Assembly (NCBI RefSeq): GCF_019279795.1
Contig: NC_056750.1
Coordinates: 700,435,721-700,499,720, forward strand
Length of the DNA: 64,000 nt
Reading direction: 5' to 3'
From: Protopterus annectens
Taxonomy: Eukaryota; Chordata; Ceratodontiformes; Protopteridae
Part shown: positions 53,375-63,943 of the stretch, piece after piece
Numbering within the stretch: position 1 is the first letter of the stretch
Layout of the letters: each line of letters opens with the position of its first letter
The notes under the pieces: generated by a model
What the model was told of the DNA's origin: nothing
Database searches by the model: none
The model's input: only the letters and a program-made list of their open reading frames with translations
Position numbers and translations under genes: made by a program

Positions 53375-54468
53375 CCCCGGACAAGCAAAAGAACCTTACA
53401 CTTTACTTCCATCAATTGTCTCTACGGTCCAGGCTGACTGCAAGGACAGTCCTTCAAGCCTTGGGGTTCATGGCATCTTGTATTCTGGTGCTTCCCAATG
53501 CCAAACTGCATATGAGGAAGCTACAATGGTATCTCAAAAATGTATGGACACAACACTGCCAAGATCTGGACACTGTCATTCAAATAATACCTTGCATTCA
53601 AAAGGAATTTTTGTGGTGGGCTCAGGAATGTCACCTAAACAAGGGACTCTCTGTGACCCGACCAGAGGCGAGTCAGATTTTAACGACAGATGCCTCGGAA
53701 AAGGCTTGGGGAGCACACATCAATGGAAAATGGATTAAAGACACGTGGCCTGCCAGACTTCAACATTTACATATCAACTTGAAGGAGATGTTAGCAGTCC
53801 AATTTGCATTGATGGCTTTCAAGGATTTACTTCACCCAGGGCAAGTGTTGATTCTAACAGACAACACAACTGTCATGTGGTACATCAACAAGCAGGGGGG
53901 AACCCATTCGTACCCTCTTTGCAGGCAAGCAATGATTTTGTGGGAGACTGCTCTCAGTTTACACCTCAATCTTCAGGCAAGGTTTCTACCAGGAGCACAG
54001 AGCTCCTTAGCAGATGTTTTGAGCAGACAGATAGTGGATCCCCACGAGTGGAAATTGGATCCTCATGTATTTCGAAAATTGACAGTGATATGGGGAACTC
54101 CAGACATAGATCTGTTCGCTTCTCCACTAAATTTCCAGTTGCCAAAGTTTTGCACAAAAATGTTTCATCCCACAGCTTGGAAAGTGGATGCTCTATCATT
54201 CAGTTGGAGCAATCTTCACGTCTATGCCTTTCCGCCTCTGCTTCTCCTCCCCAAGGTACTCCTGAAGGTCAGACAAGACAAGCCCTCCATGATGCTAATA
54301 GCTCCAGATTGGCCTCGACAGCACTGGTATCCTCTGCTGAGGAGTTTAGTACGGGAGCCTCCATGGCCTTTGCCTTCGATTCCGCACCTTTTGTCTCAGG
54401 AGGGCAATCATTTCCTCAATGTCAGGATTCAGTCCCTGCATCTAACAGCCTGGCACATTGGGTTCTAG
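53371..54468 (+). pseudogene. RT thumb and RNase H of DIRS-A1
   Basis: Open to its natural stop at 54466-54468, but separated from the RT palm by the one-base loss. Contains the thumb ALGFMASCILVLPNAKLHMRKLQWY, WWAQECHLNKG, RNase H with all four acidic positions in view: TTDASEKAWGAH (Asp, nt 53689-53691), NLKEMLAVQFAL (Glu), LTDNTTVMWYINKQGG (Asp) and LADVLSRQIVDPHEW (Asp), then the DIDLFASPLN block and APDWPRQHWYP. RNase H removes RNA from the RNA-DNA hybrid during copying. Confidence 0.88.
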
Positions 54469-55504
54469 AACCTGGAGGGTCGCAGCTTCCACAACAAGTT
54501 TTGAATGTTATTTTGGAGGCCAGAAGGCCTAGTACAAGGGAAGTTTATGCTGATAAATGGAGGAGATTTTTAATTTGGAGCAAAACAAAGAGCTTTGATG
54601 TTTCCAGGCCTGATTTAAGTGTTTCTCTTCAATATCTTACAGAATTATTAGACAAGGGTTTGTCTTTCTCCTCTATAAAGGTTCATGCTGCAGCCATTTC
54701 TGCTCACTATGACTGTGACCCTCCATTATTCTCTCATCCTTTGTTTAAGCAATTTCTTAGAGGGCAAAGAACATAAGACCCCACGTAGAGCTCCTACTCC
54801 TGCCTGGGATCTAAATTTTGTGTTGGAAAAACTTACTTTACCTCCTTTTGAACCTGCAGCTACTGCTGAGTTAAAGTTTTTGTCTTGGAAGACTGCTTTT
54901 TTGTTGGCCATTACGTCTGCTAGAAGGGTTTCTGAATTACAGGCTCTTATGGCAGTTGAACCCTTCCTAATTTTTCATAAGGATAGGGTATCTCTGCGTA
55001 CTAATCCTACTTTTATGCCTAAAGTGGTTTCAAATGTGGCCTTGAACCAATCAATTCATTTGCCCACTTTTTATGCAGATCCCCAAAATAAAGGGGAAAA
55101 TTTTGCACACTTTGGATATTCACAGGCAGTTGCGTTATTATTTGAGCAGGACTAACGGATTCAGACAGTCTCAGCAGTTGTTTGTTTCTTTTGCTTTAGG
55201 TTCTCAGGGGAAACCTGTTTCAAAACAAACTATTTCTAAGTGGATTGGCTTTTGTATTGCTTTTTGTTATTCTCATCATGGTAAGGAGATTCCGGCTGGA
55301 ATCAGACCTCACTCCACTAGGGCTACTGCCACTTCTACAGCTTTTTTAAGGGGAGTAGCTACTAAAGATATTTTGGAAGCAGCTACTTGGAGTTCAGTGC
55401 ATACTTTTTCTAAACATTACCACCTTCCTCTTTATTCCAAATCTAGGGCTGGATTTGCCACTGCAATCTTACAGGGCATTTTGGCAGCTCCCAATGCTTT
55501 ATGA
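54430..55504 (+). pseudogene. Tyrosine recombinase of DIRS-A1, two frameshifts
   Basis: Overlaps the end of the RH frame in the -1 frame. Blocks: QQVLNVILEARRPSTREVYADKWRRF (about 54500-54570), KGLSFSSIKVHAAAISAHY, a shift near 54772, the PAWDLNFVLEKLTLPPFEP block, TSARRVSELQAL (Arg, near 54916-54950), a shift near 55095 from an extra A, QLFVSFALGSQGKPVSKQTISKW, HSTRATATST (nt 55310-55321 for HSTR), ATWSSVHTFSKHY with the Tyr codon 55418-55420, and the end at 55502-55504. The Arg, His-x-x-Arg and Tyr catalytic positions all remain. Confidence 0.87.
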
Positions 55505-55539
55505 TTTTGCCAGCCTCCCTTTACCTCTGCTTTGGGATT

Positions 55540-55641
55540 CTACCCATATGTAAGGACTGCAGCAATGTGAGATGAAGAACATAGTACAGTTTTGTACCTA
55601 CCATAAATGTAGATGTTCGAAGATCCACATTGCTGCAGTCC
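55540..55641 (+). repeat. ICR of DIRS-A1
   Basis: First half 55540-55582 complements the left terminus (50518-50560); second half 55583-55641 complements the right terminus (55908-55966). The junction ACAT|AGTA defines both ends to the base. It lies about 35 bp after the YR stop. Confidence 0.9.
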
Positions 55642-55762
55642 AATTTACCCTCCCTGCTTCCCCTCTGTAGTTTGGAATGGTTGTATGGTTTGGGTGGTAG
55701 CTGTTATTTGTACATGCCTTTTGGGAAGTATTCTATTTTTGGCTGTGGTCTTCTGACATCTG

Positions 55763-55966
55763 GGGCAAGAAAAGACTGAGGATATGACGTCGGTCATGCG
55801 CTTTTATACCCTGACGCTCTGATGTCAGATCTGAGCGCCCATGACCGACGTCAGCCTAATACTTTGGTATTCGGGCCGACTGAGGACAGCTGACTACCCA
55901 TATGTAAGGACTGCAGCAATGTGGATCTTCGAACATCTACATTTATGGTAGGTACAAAACTGTACT
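55763..55966 (+). repeat. Right ITR and terminus of DIRS-A1
   Basis: 55763-55925 is the inverted partner of the left ITR, including a reversed TATA element (TTTTATA near 55801-55808) and TGACGTC arms. The last 41 bases (TCTTCGAACATCTACATTTA...) are unique to this end. B1 sequence resumes at 55967. Confidence 0.88.
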
Positions 55967-57830
55967 TTTTTTCCTGCCGCACAAGGTGAGTCCCCCTCCA
56001 GAGGCAGAGGAGGGGGAGGTTATTCAGGAAGATGCTGCCCTAGAAACAGAGGGGGCCCCCCCGCAATTCGGGAGACCGGGATTCCTTTCATGGCTCTCCC
56101 TACTCTCGTTCCTGAGGGAGTGCCCGGCTGTGCTTATCCGGAGCCAGTCGGGAGTCGAATTTCGTTATATCCAGAAGCAGAGCATCACCCAGGACCGATG
56201 AGTATTACAAATAATTTCCAGAGGTTACCTCATTCTGTTTACATCAGATCCCCCTTCAATCAAAAAAATCCCAGACATTCCACCCAGTCAAAAGGATCAA
56301 GCAGCCTCAGAGGTTTCAAAGCTGCTAGGAAAAGAAGCTATCCAGTATGTCCCCTCAGACCAAATCGGATTAGGGACTTGCTCAAGATTCTTTTTGGTGC
56401 CGAAAAGAACAGGGGACCTGAGACCCATATTAGATCTCAGCCAACTGAACGACTATGTACAGAAGTCCAAATTCCATATGGTCACACTACAATCTATTCT
56501 CCCATTGTTGGGAGAGGAGGTATGGATGAGCTCCATCGACCTCAAGGATGCTTACTACCATGTAAAAATGGACAGGACATCGAGGAGTCACCTACACTTC
56601 CGGCTGAGAGCCAGTCATTTCCAGTTTCGAGCCCTGCCCTTTGGTCTCACCACAGCCGCCAGGGTGTTCACCAAGTGTATGGTAGTGGTGACTGCTCACT
56701 TGAGACATCAGGGATTCCAAGTGTTTCCGTATCTGGATGACTGGCTCCTTACCGCCCCCACCAGGTATCAATTAGTCCAAACCAGGGACGCTGCCATCAC
56801 TCACAGTTGGGCATAACACTAAATTGGGAAAAATCTACTTTGTTGCCCTCGCGTGTCATCTTTATAGGTGCAGAATTAGACATCATTCGAATGCGAGCAT
56901 TTTTACCGCAGGAGAAGATCAGAGTCTTGCAACAACAAATACACATCCTGATTCCCCTGAGGAAAGTGAAGACAAGATGGGTTCTCCAACTCCTGGGGAC
57001 CATGGCAGTAACAATTATGTTTGTTCCTCTAGCGAGATTGCACATGAGACTTCTCCAATGGCTCCTCTTTGTTCAATGGTCCTTCCAAAAATTTCCACTT
57101 TCTCACCCCATTTTGCTCATGGACAGATGCAAACAGGACCTCAGTTGGTGGCTTTGCACCAACAATTTGGACGGGGAAGGCCCTTTGTTCCACCCATCCA
57201 GTTGCCACAGTGACCACGGACGCCTCCCAGATGGGGTGGGAGGGGCATTATCTTGGCAGGACAGTCCAAGGCACGTGGCAAGATCACAAGATACATCTGC
57301 ATATCAACGTCCTAGAGATGAGCGGTGCTACTTGCGTTGCAGGCACTTCAGACCTTTCTACCTCTAGGGACAATTGCAATACACTCTGACAACATGTCAG
57401 TAGTGTGGTATTTAAACAAGCAAGGGGAAACAGGTCTTACCCCCTGCGCAGAGGCGCCATGCTAGTGTGGCAGTGGTCAGTAACTCCCTAACGGTTTCTG
57501 GTGGCAATGCACATTCTGGGGAAGTCTAACGTGATTGCGGACAGGCTAAGCAGAGCTATTTTGATGACTTATGAGTGGTCCCTGAATCGTCTAATTGCAG
57601 AACGAATCTTCAGCAGATGGGGGTCAGCCTTGCTGCGACCTTTTTGCCAGTCCCCTCAATGCCAAATGCAGCAACTACTTCACACTGATCCCCCCACAGG
57701 GGGGAGTCACCCAGAGGCGCTCTGGTTCACGATTGGCCCTCCGGTCTGCTTTATGCTTTCCCTCCGTTTCCCTTGCTGTCGAAGGTGATTAAGAAAATGC
57801 AATCCTTGGGAAGCAGAATGATTCTGATTG
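55967..57830 (+). pseudogene. RT and RNase H of DIRS-B1, broken
   Basis: Acidic start (EAEEGEVIQED), then FLVPKRTGDLRPILDLSQLN (from about 56388), SIDLKDAYYHVKM (motif A), FQFRALPFGLTTAARVFTKCM, FPYLDDWLLTAP (YLDD box, about 56730-56760), a frameshift near 56805, LNWEKSTLLPSRVIFIG, the thumb TMAVTIMFVPLARLHMRLLQW, and RNase H: TTDASQMGWEGHYLG (near 57212), HLHINVLEMSGA, SDNMSVVWYLNKQG (near 57382-57425) and VIADRLSRA (near 57530). The DLFASPLNAKC block is in another frame. Five or more shifts. Ends about 57830. Confidence 0.82.
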
Positions 57831-59033
57831 CTTCACACTGGCCTCGTCAAGTCTGGTTCCCTTTTCTTCACCATACATTGTGGACACTCCTTGGATTCTG
57901 GACCCTCAACCAGATTTACTGACACACATGTCGGGACAGTTCCACCCCTCTCTGATGACCCTCCGGTTGACAGCCTGGCTACTCCACTTCCGTCGTTAGT
58001 TAGGCTTCATAAATTTTCACCGGAAGTGGTTCACATTTTATCTTCCTCTCATAAGCCATCTACTAGAAAGATTTATTCCAGCAAATGGAAGAGATTTTCT
58101 ATTTGGGCGCATACCCAAGGAATTGATCCTTACACAGCTCCAATTGCTTCAGTCTTGGAGTTTTTGTCTATGCTTTTCCATCAGGGTTCCGCATCAGCTA
58201 CCATCAAAGTTCAATTGGCAGCGATCTCTAATTTTCGTGTGGCTAATGAGCCTAGTCTCATAGACTCTGCAAGGCTTTCCTGAAGGGTACTCTGTTACTC
58301 TGTCCCCCTGGTCTCTAAACCTATCATGCTCTGGGATCTCAATTTTGTTCTACAAGCCCTTACTTCACCACCTTTCAAGCCTGCAGCTACCTGTGAATTG
58401 AAATTCTTGGTCTGTAAAACTGCCTTCTTAACAGCAATCACTTCAGCAAGGTGAGTTTCAGAAATTCAAGCCCTCTCTATCAAACCTCCATACTTAATCT
58501 TCCATAAGGACAGGGTTTCTCTTAGACCAAACCCTTCTTTTCTTCCTAAAGTGGCTTCCGTGTCTAATCTTAATCAATCCATTGAGTTGCCTGTATTCTT
58601 TCCTCAATTTTCAAACAAGGCAGAGTTTAAATTTCATCAATTGGATGTACACAAGACAGTTATGTTTCTATCTGCACCGAACAAAAGATATCCGGAAGTA
58701 TGATCAACTATTTGTCTCCTTTTCGGAAAACAAAATTGGGTCCCCAAGATCACCATATCCAGATGGATATCTAGTTGCATCTCTTTCGCCTACCAAGCAG
58801 GAGGAAAAGATCTGCCCTTTCCGGTCAAGGCTCACTCTACTCGGCTTGTTTCTACATCTACAGCCTATCAAGCCAGATTGTTAATGGATGATATATGTGC
58901 TGCAGCTACTTGGGCTTCTCCTCACACATTTGTTTCTCATTACAAATTAGACGTGGTTTCTAGGGGGCAGGTCATCCTTTGGCTCCACAGTACTCTGGAG
59001 TATTTTCCTATAAGCCACCCAGGATGTAGGTGC
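57828..59033 (+). pseudogene. Tyrosine recombinase of DIRS-B1, broken
   Basis: The 151-codon piece 57828-58283 holds the end of the RH-linked region and the YR N-terminus (SSHKPSTRKIYSSKWKRFSIW, GSASATIKVQLAAISN). After a shift near 58280: WDLNFVLQALTSPPFKPAA, then ITSAR followed by a stop (TGA at 58451-58453) where the other copies have a second Arg, FHKDRVSLRPNPSFLPKV, a shift near 58700, and AHSTRLVSTSTA (about 58833) and ATWASPHTFVSHYKLD with the candidate Tyr near 58940. Family B YR differs from A and C outside these motifs. Confidence 0.8.
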
Positions 59034-59045
59034 TAGGGACGCTGT

Positions 59046-59150
59046 CCCACGGGTAAGAATGTAGGCGAGATAGGACTACATAACATCAGGAAGTTATGTA
59101 CTCACCGTAACGTTCGATGTATGTAGTCCATCTCACCTCACATTCTTACT
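59046..59150 (+). repeat. ICR of DIRS-B1
   Basis: 59046-59086 complements the left terminus 47862-47902; 59087-59150 complements, with some changes, the right terminus ending at 59462. Same two-part plan as in A and C, with unrelated sequence. Confidence 0.83.
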
Positions 59151-59272
59151 TACCCTCCCACCTTCCCCCTTCCTGGAGGATCTGGAAGTTAGGTTTTTAT
59201 TTAGAGTTCCCTTAACTTTAGCTTATTCTTTTTATCTGGATGTTGTGTATGCATGGCGTATTAATGAGTATT

Positions 59273-59462
59273 GCAGCAAACTAGATCTGAGTATATGGAG
59301 CAGTGCACCATGGGATACCTGCTTAGCCCAGCCAATAGAAGACTTTGAGCTAGAAATGTTTGGCCGAGTCGTTGACGATATTCGGCTTCAAACTCACCGG
59401 TAAGAATGTGAGGCGAGATGGACTACATACATCAAACGTTATGTTGAGTACATAACTTCCTG
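59273..59462 (+). repeat. Right ITR and terminus of DIRS-B1
   Basis: Inverted partner of 47862-48010 (blocks ATATGGAGCAGTGCACC, GATACCTGCTTAGCCCA, GTTTGGCCGAGTC) followed by the unique end GATGGACTACATACATC...AACTTCCTG. C3 RT-RH resumes at 59463. The stretch 59151-59272 is AT-rich spacer with no gene. Confidence 0.82.
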
Positions 59463-59989
59463 TTCCTGTCATACCTTGCCTATGCCTAGAGTTCCTTTGG
59501 GCAGAGGCCTGCCACCAAAGCAAGGGACTACCTTTCACACTACCCCCTGCTGCCCATATGCTAACAGATGCATCAGACTATGCATTGGGGGGCTCCCCTG
59601 GCAGGGAAGTGCATTCAGGGCAAATGGAACCCAAGTCAAATGCACCTGCATATCAATCAAAAAGAAATGTTAGCTGTATAGAATGCTCTGACAGCCTTCA
59701 AAGACTACATTCTTCCAGGACAACTAATGGTAAAGACAGACACCACGGTTATGTGGTACATAAACAAGCAGGGGGGTACACATTCTTACCCCCTCTGCAG
59801 ACTAGCCATGGCATTGTGGAACACAGCCTTGAGCTACCAAGTGCACCTACAAGCTCAATTCCTGCCAGGAAAATTAAATACACTGGCAGTCGGACTAAGC
59901 AGAAACCTCATGGACCCACATGAGTGGAAACTGGAACAATGGATTTTCAACATGTTGACAAGCGAATGGGGAGCCCAGATATAGACCTG
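59463..59989 (+). pseudogene. RNase H of DIRS-C3
   Basis: Resumes as IPCLCLEFLWAEAC, then LTDASDYALGGSPG, HLHINQKEMLAV with a stop replacing Gln (59678-59680), LMVKTDTTVMWYINKQGGTHSYPLCRLAMALWNTALSYQVHLQAQFLPGKLNTLA (85-codon frame 59727-59984). The last acidic block reads LAVGLSR instead of LADxLSR, so the fourth catalytic Asp is lost. It ends in the IDL of the DLFASP block, where A2 begins at 59990. Confidence 0.83.
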
Positions 59990-60160
59990 ATGTTCTTCAT
60001 CTCACATTGCTGCAGTCCTTACACTTGGGTAGTCCGCTGTCCTCGGTCGGCCCGAATATCAAAGTATTAGGCTGACGTCGGTCAAGGCGCTTAAGACTGA
60101 CATCAGGACGTCAGGGTTCAAATGCGCATGACCGACGTCATATCCTCAGTCTTTTTTGCC
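59990..60160 (+). repeat. Left ITR of DIRS-A2, promoter box changed
   Basis: Matches the A1 left ITR. The TGACGTCGGTCA arm is at 60072-60083 and the GACCGACGTCA arm near 60130-60140. The TATA box position reads TTCAAAT (60117-60123) instead of TATAAAA, so the promoter may be weakened. Confidence 0.8.
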
Positions 60161-60298
60161 GCATGGTCCGATGCAGAAGCAGCGTTGCAAGTGCCGTTGG
60201 GCGTTCTGAAATTTTCGAATTGAGTTTCAGACCGAGTCAAAGTTGGCTAAGTACCCGTTGGGAATATTTTAGTTTTTCTTGCCTCAGTGGTTTACCGG

Positions 60299-62034
60299 AT
60301 GTCAGAAAAGTGAATAACTGTATTTCTTGTGGGAAACAGATACCGCATAGAGATTATCATACTTTGTGTATTCCTTGTTTGGGGCCTGAGCACGACGTTG
60401 TTGGGTGTCGCTTTTGTGCTAGGTTCAATAAACGCACTATTAAGCGAAGGTTAGATTGTGCCAGGTTGGTCTTCGGGAAGCGGTGCAATTATAATATGCC
60501 GTCGGATGCTCCGACGCCCGCTTCTTCGAAGAAGCGCAAAGACAAAGCAGCTAAACCCAGGCAAGAAGAGTTGTCCGTACCGGACGCCGGTTCTTTAGAG
60601 GTGTCAGTGGAACCGGTGGTTCCGCCGGAGGCTTCTCTGGAGTCCCAGGGGGAGACTTTGATATTGCAGGATGTGGCCTCTCAGGAGGCAGGTCAGGCTG
60701 AAGGGGCTTCTCAGGTTACTGTACTCCCCTCCCTTCCCAGGGTGGTTAGGCCCTCTCCTTCTGTTTCTAAGGCTTCTTCCAGAGGCAGGCCAGGTTTAGC
60801 TTCTGTTGGTGTCACTCCTAGTTCTTCAGGATCTGTGCCCAAGAAGCATATGCTTAAAATGGCAGAAGATTTAATTACTTTGATTAGAGGTTCTTTGCCC
60901 CCTCCTGATAAGAGGCCTAGGGTGGAACCAGAGTTGGGGAGTTTTGAGCAGGCTTCGGATGTTTCAGAGTCTTCGGCTGAAGACTTGCAGGAGTATTCTC
61001 CTTATTCTGATTCTGATGTGGATGATTCTACTCCTTCTGCTTCTCCTCCAGAGGATTTTTCTTTTTCAGAGACTCTTCATTCCATGAGGGAACATTTTAA
61101 GTGGGAAGGTCAGGACTTCTCTGATTCCAGGAAAAGGCTTAGGGAATTTTTGCTTTTACCCCAGCATAGGCCTTTGGCTATACCACCTGTTCTGGATGTT
61201 GTGGAAGATGTGTTTGCAGAGGCTTCACTTAATCCTGATTCTTTGCCTCCTGCTCCTGTTAAACCGGACAGGTATTACAGGGTGCCTGAAGCTCATAAAT
61301 ATCTTTATAAGAGTCCTAAGGCGGACCCAGAAACTGTTAGTCAGGGACCTAAGGGTGTCAAGGCCTCTGTTGTAAAAAATCCGGTTCCTCCAGATAAAGA
61401 GGCCAGGGCTTTGGATAGATGGGGAAAGAAAGTCTATACTTCTTCCACCTTAGCTATGAGAGCTTTAAATTGCCAGTTTCACATGTTGAAATATCAAAAC
61501 TATCTTCTTTCTCAATTGAAGTCTAAGGTTGATGCTCTGGCGGAAGGTATTGAGTGTAAAGAATTACAAGATTTGGTACATGTTTCTGAACAGGTGGGTA
61601 AGCACTCTTTACAATGTGGTTTTGATGCTGTACAGGCCTCGTCTAGGGTGGCTGCCACTGGGTCAGTTCTTCGCAGGCACGCCTGGCTGAGGGATCAGAA
61701 TTTATCTGACCATGTTAAGACAAGGAATTTAGATGCTCCTTTACAGTCTGATGTGTTGTTTGGTTCTCCTGTGGAGGCAGTCTTAAAGAAAATGGAAGAC
61801 AAGGCTAAGTCTATGCAGACTGTTAAAGATTTTTTGCAAGTTCAGCCTCCGAAATTTAGTAGAAATTGGCCTGCTAAGGGGTGGATGTACCCTTCTTATG
61901 ATTCACAGTCTAGGGGTAGATCTAGACGTGGTAGGGGCAGAGCTCAGGGCTCTTTCAGACCTAGAACAGGGAGTTCACCTGCACAGTCTTCGGGTGAGGG
62001 CAGGGGCCAGTCCTTTCGTAAGCAGGCCCAATGA
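60299..62034 (+). pseudogene. Gag of DIRS-A2, open except for a start frameshift
   Basis: The homologous start ATG is at 60299, but one A is missing in the following A-run, so that ATG meets a stop after four codons; the rest is open to the stop at 62032-62034 (an in-frame upstream ATG at 60163 gives 623 codons but lies in the leader). Same domain order as A1: zinc module CISCGKQIPHRDYH..CIPCLGPEH...CRFC, AEDLITLIRGS, SETLHSMREHFKWEGQDF, YYRVPEAHKYLYKSP, CGFDAVQASSRVAATGSVLRRHAW, KSMQTVKDFLQVQPPKFS, an RSRRGRGRAQ basic tail. Best view of the native gag end: the RT frame overlaps it in the +1 frame. Confidence 0.88.
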
Positions 62035-63943
62035 CCTACCTTTTCAGCTGCCAGAGCCTTCTTGTCTGGCAGCACCTTTGGGAGGAAGGTTGGCACTCCA
62101 AGGAAAATTGGAGTTTAATTACCCAAGACAGATGGGTATTGGATATCATACACCAAGGTTACAAGTTTTATTTCCATACCTTGCCTCCTTTCAGAGGCAT
62201 GCCAGACGTTCCTCCTCAGCAAAGAATAGAGGCTCACAAACAAATTTCTCTGCTACTTCATATAGGGGCTATACAGCCGGTCCCTCTGCCAGAAGTGGGC
62301 CTAGGATTTTATTCTCGCCTGTTCCTAGTACCAAAGAAGGGGAACACGTGGAGACCAATTTTGGATTTATCCATCCTCAACACTTATCTGGATATTCCCA
62401 AGTTCAAAATGTTGACGTTACAACAGCTTTTACCTCTGCTGGGCAAAGATCACTGGATGGTGACTCTGGATCTCAAGGAGGCTTACCTTCATGTTCCTAT
62501 CAGGCTAAGTTGCAGGAAGTATCTGCGTTTTCAGGCTGGGACTTCTCATTATCAGTTCTCTGCATTGCCCTTTGGCTTATCTACTGCACCCAGAGTGTTC
62601 ACGAAGGTTCTGGCTCCAGTGATAGCTTTCTTCAGGCTAAAAGGAATACAGATTTATCCTTATTTGGATGATTGCCTGATTCTGGCTCAAGGAAGGGACG
62701 AACTTCTTCATCATTTGCAATATGTGATAGCAGTGCTAAGATGCCTGGGGTATTCTGTGAACGAAATAAAGTCCAGTCTAGTACCCTCTCAGGACATGTG
62801 CTTTCTGGGTGTGAGACTGAATACAGCATCCCAGATGGCCTTTTTGACCCCGGACAAACAAAAGAATCTTTCCCGTTACTTCCATCAATTGTCTCATCAG
62901 TCCAGGCTGACTGCAAGGACAGTCCTTCAAGCCTTGGGGTTCATGGCATCTTGTATTCTGGTGCTTCCCAATGCCAGACTGCATATGAGGAAGCTGCAAT
63001 GGTATCTCAAAAATGTATGGACACAGCACTGCCAAGATTTGGACACTGTCATTCAGATAATACCTTGCATTCAAAAGGAATTTTTGTGGTGGGCTCAGGA
63101 ATGTCACCTAAACAAGGGACTCTCTGTGACCCGCCAGAGGCGAGTCAGATTCTAACGACAGATGCCTCAGACAAAGCTTGGGAGCTCATCTAAATGGAAA
63201 GTGGATACAAGACACGTGGCCTGCCAGACTACAACATCTACATATCAACTTGAAGGAGATGTTAGCAGTCCAATTTGCATTAATAGCTTTCAAGGATTTA
63301 CTTCTTCCAGGGCAGGTGTTGATTCTAACAGACAACACAACTGTCATGTGGTACATCAACAAGCAAGGGGGAACACATTCTTATCCTCTATGCAGACAAG
63401 CAATGATTTTGTGGGAGACTGCTCTCAAGTTACAGCTAAATCTTCAGGCAAGGTTTCTGCCGGGAGCACAGAACTCCTTAGCAGATGTGTTGAGCAGATC
63501 TAATTATGGATCCCCACGAGTGGAAATTGGATCCTCATGTATTTCAGAAATTGACAGTGTCATGGGGAACTCCAGACATAGATCTGTTCGCTTCTCCACT
63601 AAACTACCAGCTGCCAAAGTTTTGCACAAAAAGGTTTCATCCCACAGCCTGGAAAGGGGATGCTCTTTCTTTCAATTGGAGCAATCTTCATGTGTATGCC
63701 TTTCCACCTCTGCCTCTCCTCCCAAAGGTACTCCTAAAGGTCAGACAGGACAAGCCAAAGATGATTTTGATAGCTCCAGATTGGCCTCAACAGCACTGGT
63801 ACCCATTACTGAGAAGTCTGGTATGGGAGCCTCCATGGCCTTTGCCTTCGATTCCACACCTGCTGTCTCAGGAGAACAGTCATTTACTCAATGTCAAACT
63901 TCACTCTCTTCACCTAACAGCCTGGCATATTCTGTTTTAAACC
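61960..63943 (+). pseudogene. RT and RNase H of DIRS-A2, about four frameshifts
   Basis: The pol reading begins in the +1 frame over the gag end (PFQLPEPSCLAAPLGG near 62038-62085), shifts near 62100, then runs open (62031-63155 frame) through LDLKEAYLHVPI, YQFSALPFGLSTAPRVFTKVL, YPYLDDCLILAQ (YLDD near 62660-62671), MAFLTPDKQKN (the T-run is intact here) and the thumb. Shifts near 63135, 63180 and 63500 break RNase H (TTDASDKAW, LKEMLAVQFAL, LTDNTTVMWYINKQGG, LADVLSRS). The end WGTPDIDLFASPLNYQLP...APDWPQQHWYP is open to 63940. Confidence 0.87.

Larger units (their letters stand above)
50518..55966 (+). mobile_element. DIRS-A1, full-length and well-preserved DIRS element
   Basis: 5449 bp: left ITR, Gag, RT-RH, YR, ICR, right ITR. 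Ends are fixed exactly by the ICR: 55540-55582 complements 50518-50560, and 55583-55641 complements 55908-55966. Only about four single-base indels separate it from open frames throughout, the least damage of any complete element here. Inserted within B1 between Gag and RT. Confidence 0.92.
47862..59462 (+). mobile_element. DIRS-B1, full-length DIRS element split by A1
   Basis: Own length about 6150 bp (47862-50517 plus 55967-59462). Left terminus ATGTTATGTAGTCC; right terminus ends AACTTCCTG. Both are confirmed by the ICR at 59046-59150. Gag lies left of A1, RT, RNase H and YR right of it. It is inserted in C3 without duplication: joining 47861 to 59463 recreates the sequence found in C1 and C2. 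Family B differs from A and C in ITRs and protein. Confidence 0.88.
36955..59989 (+). mobile_element. DIRS-C3, DIRS element split by three insertions
   Basis: Family C copy in pieces: 36955-39490 (left ITR, gag, start of RT), 47274-47861 (RT) and 59463-59989 (end of RT-RH). The pieces join without gain or loss in the protein alignment. The gaps hold the Penelope-like carrier with CR1-5 (39491-47273), DIRS-B1 with A1 (47862-59462), and A2 from 59990 on. YR, ICR and right ITR must lie beyond 64000. C3 is itself inserted at the edge of the C2 ICR. Confidence 0.85.

Noticed and set aside
50518..55966. LTR retrotransposon or endogenous retrovirus
   Set aside because: RT and RNase H are present, but the ends are inverted rather than direct repeats, there is an ICR and a tyrosine recombinase, and no protease, integrase or envelope.
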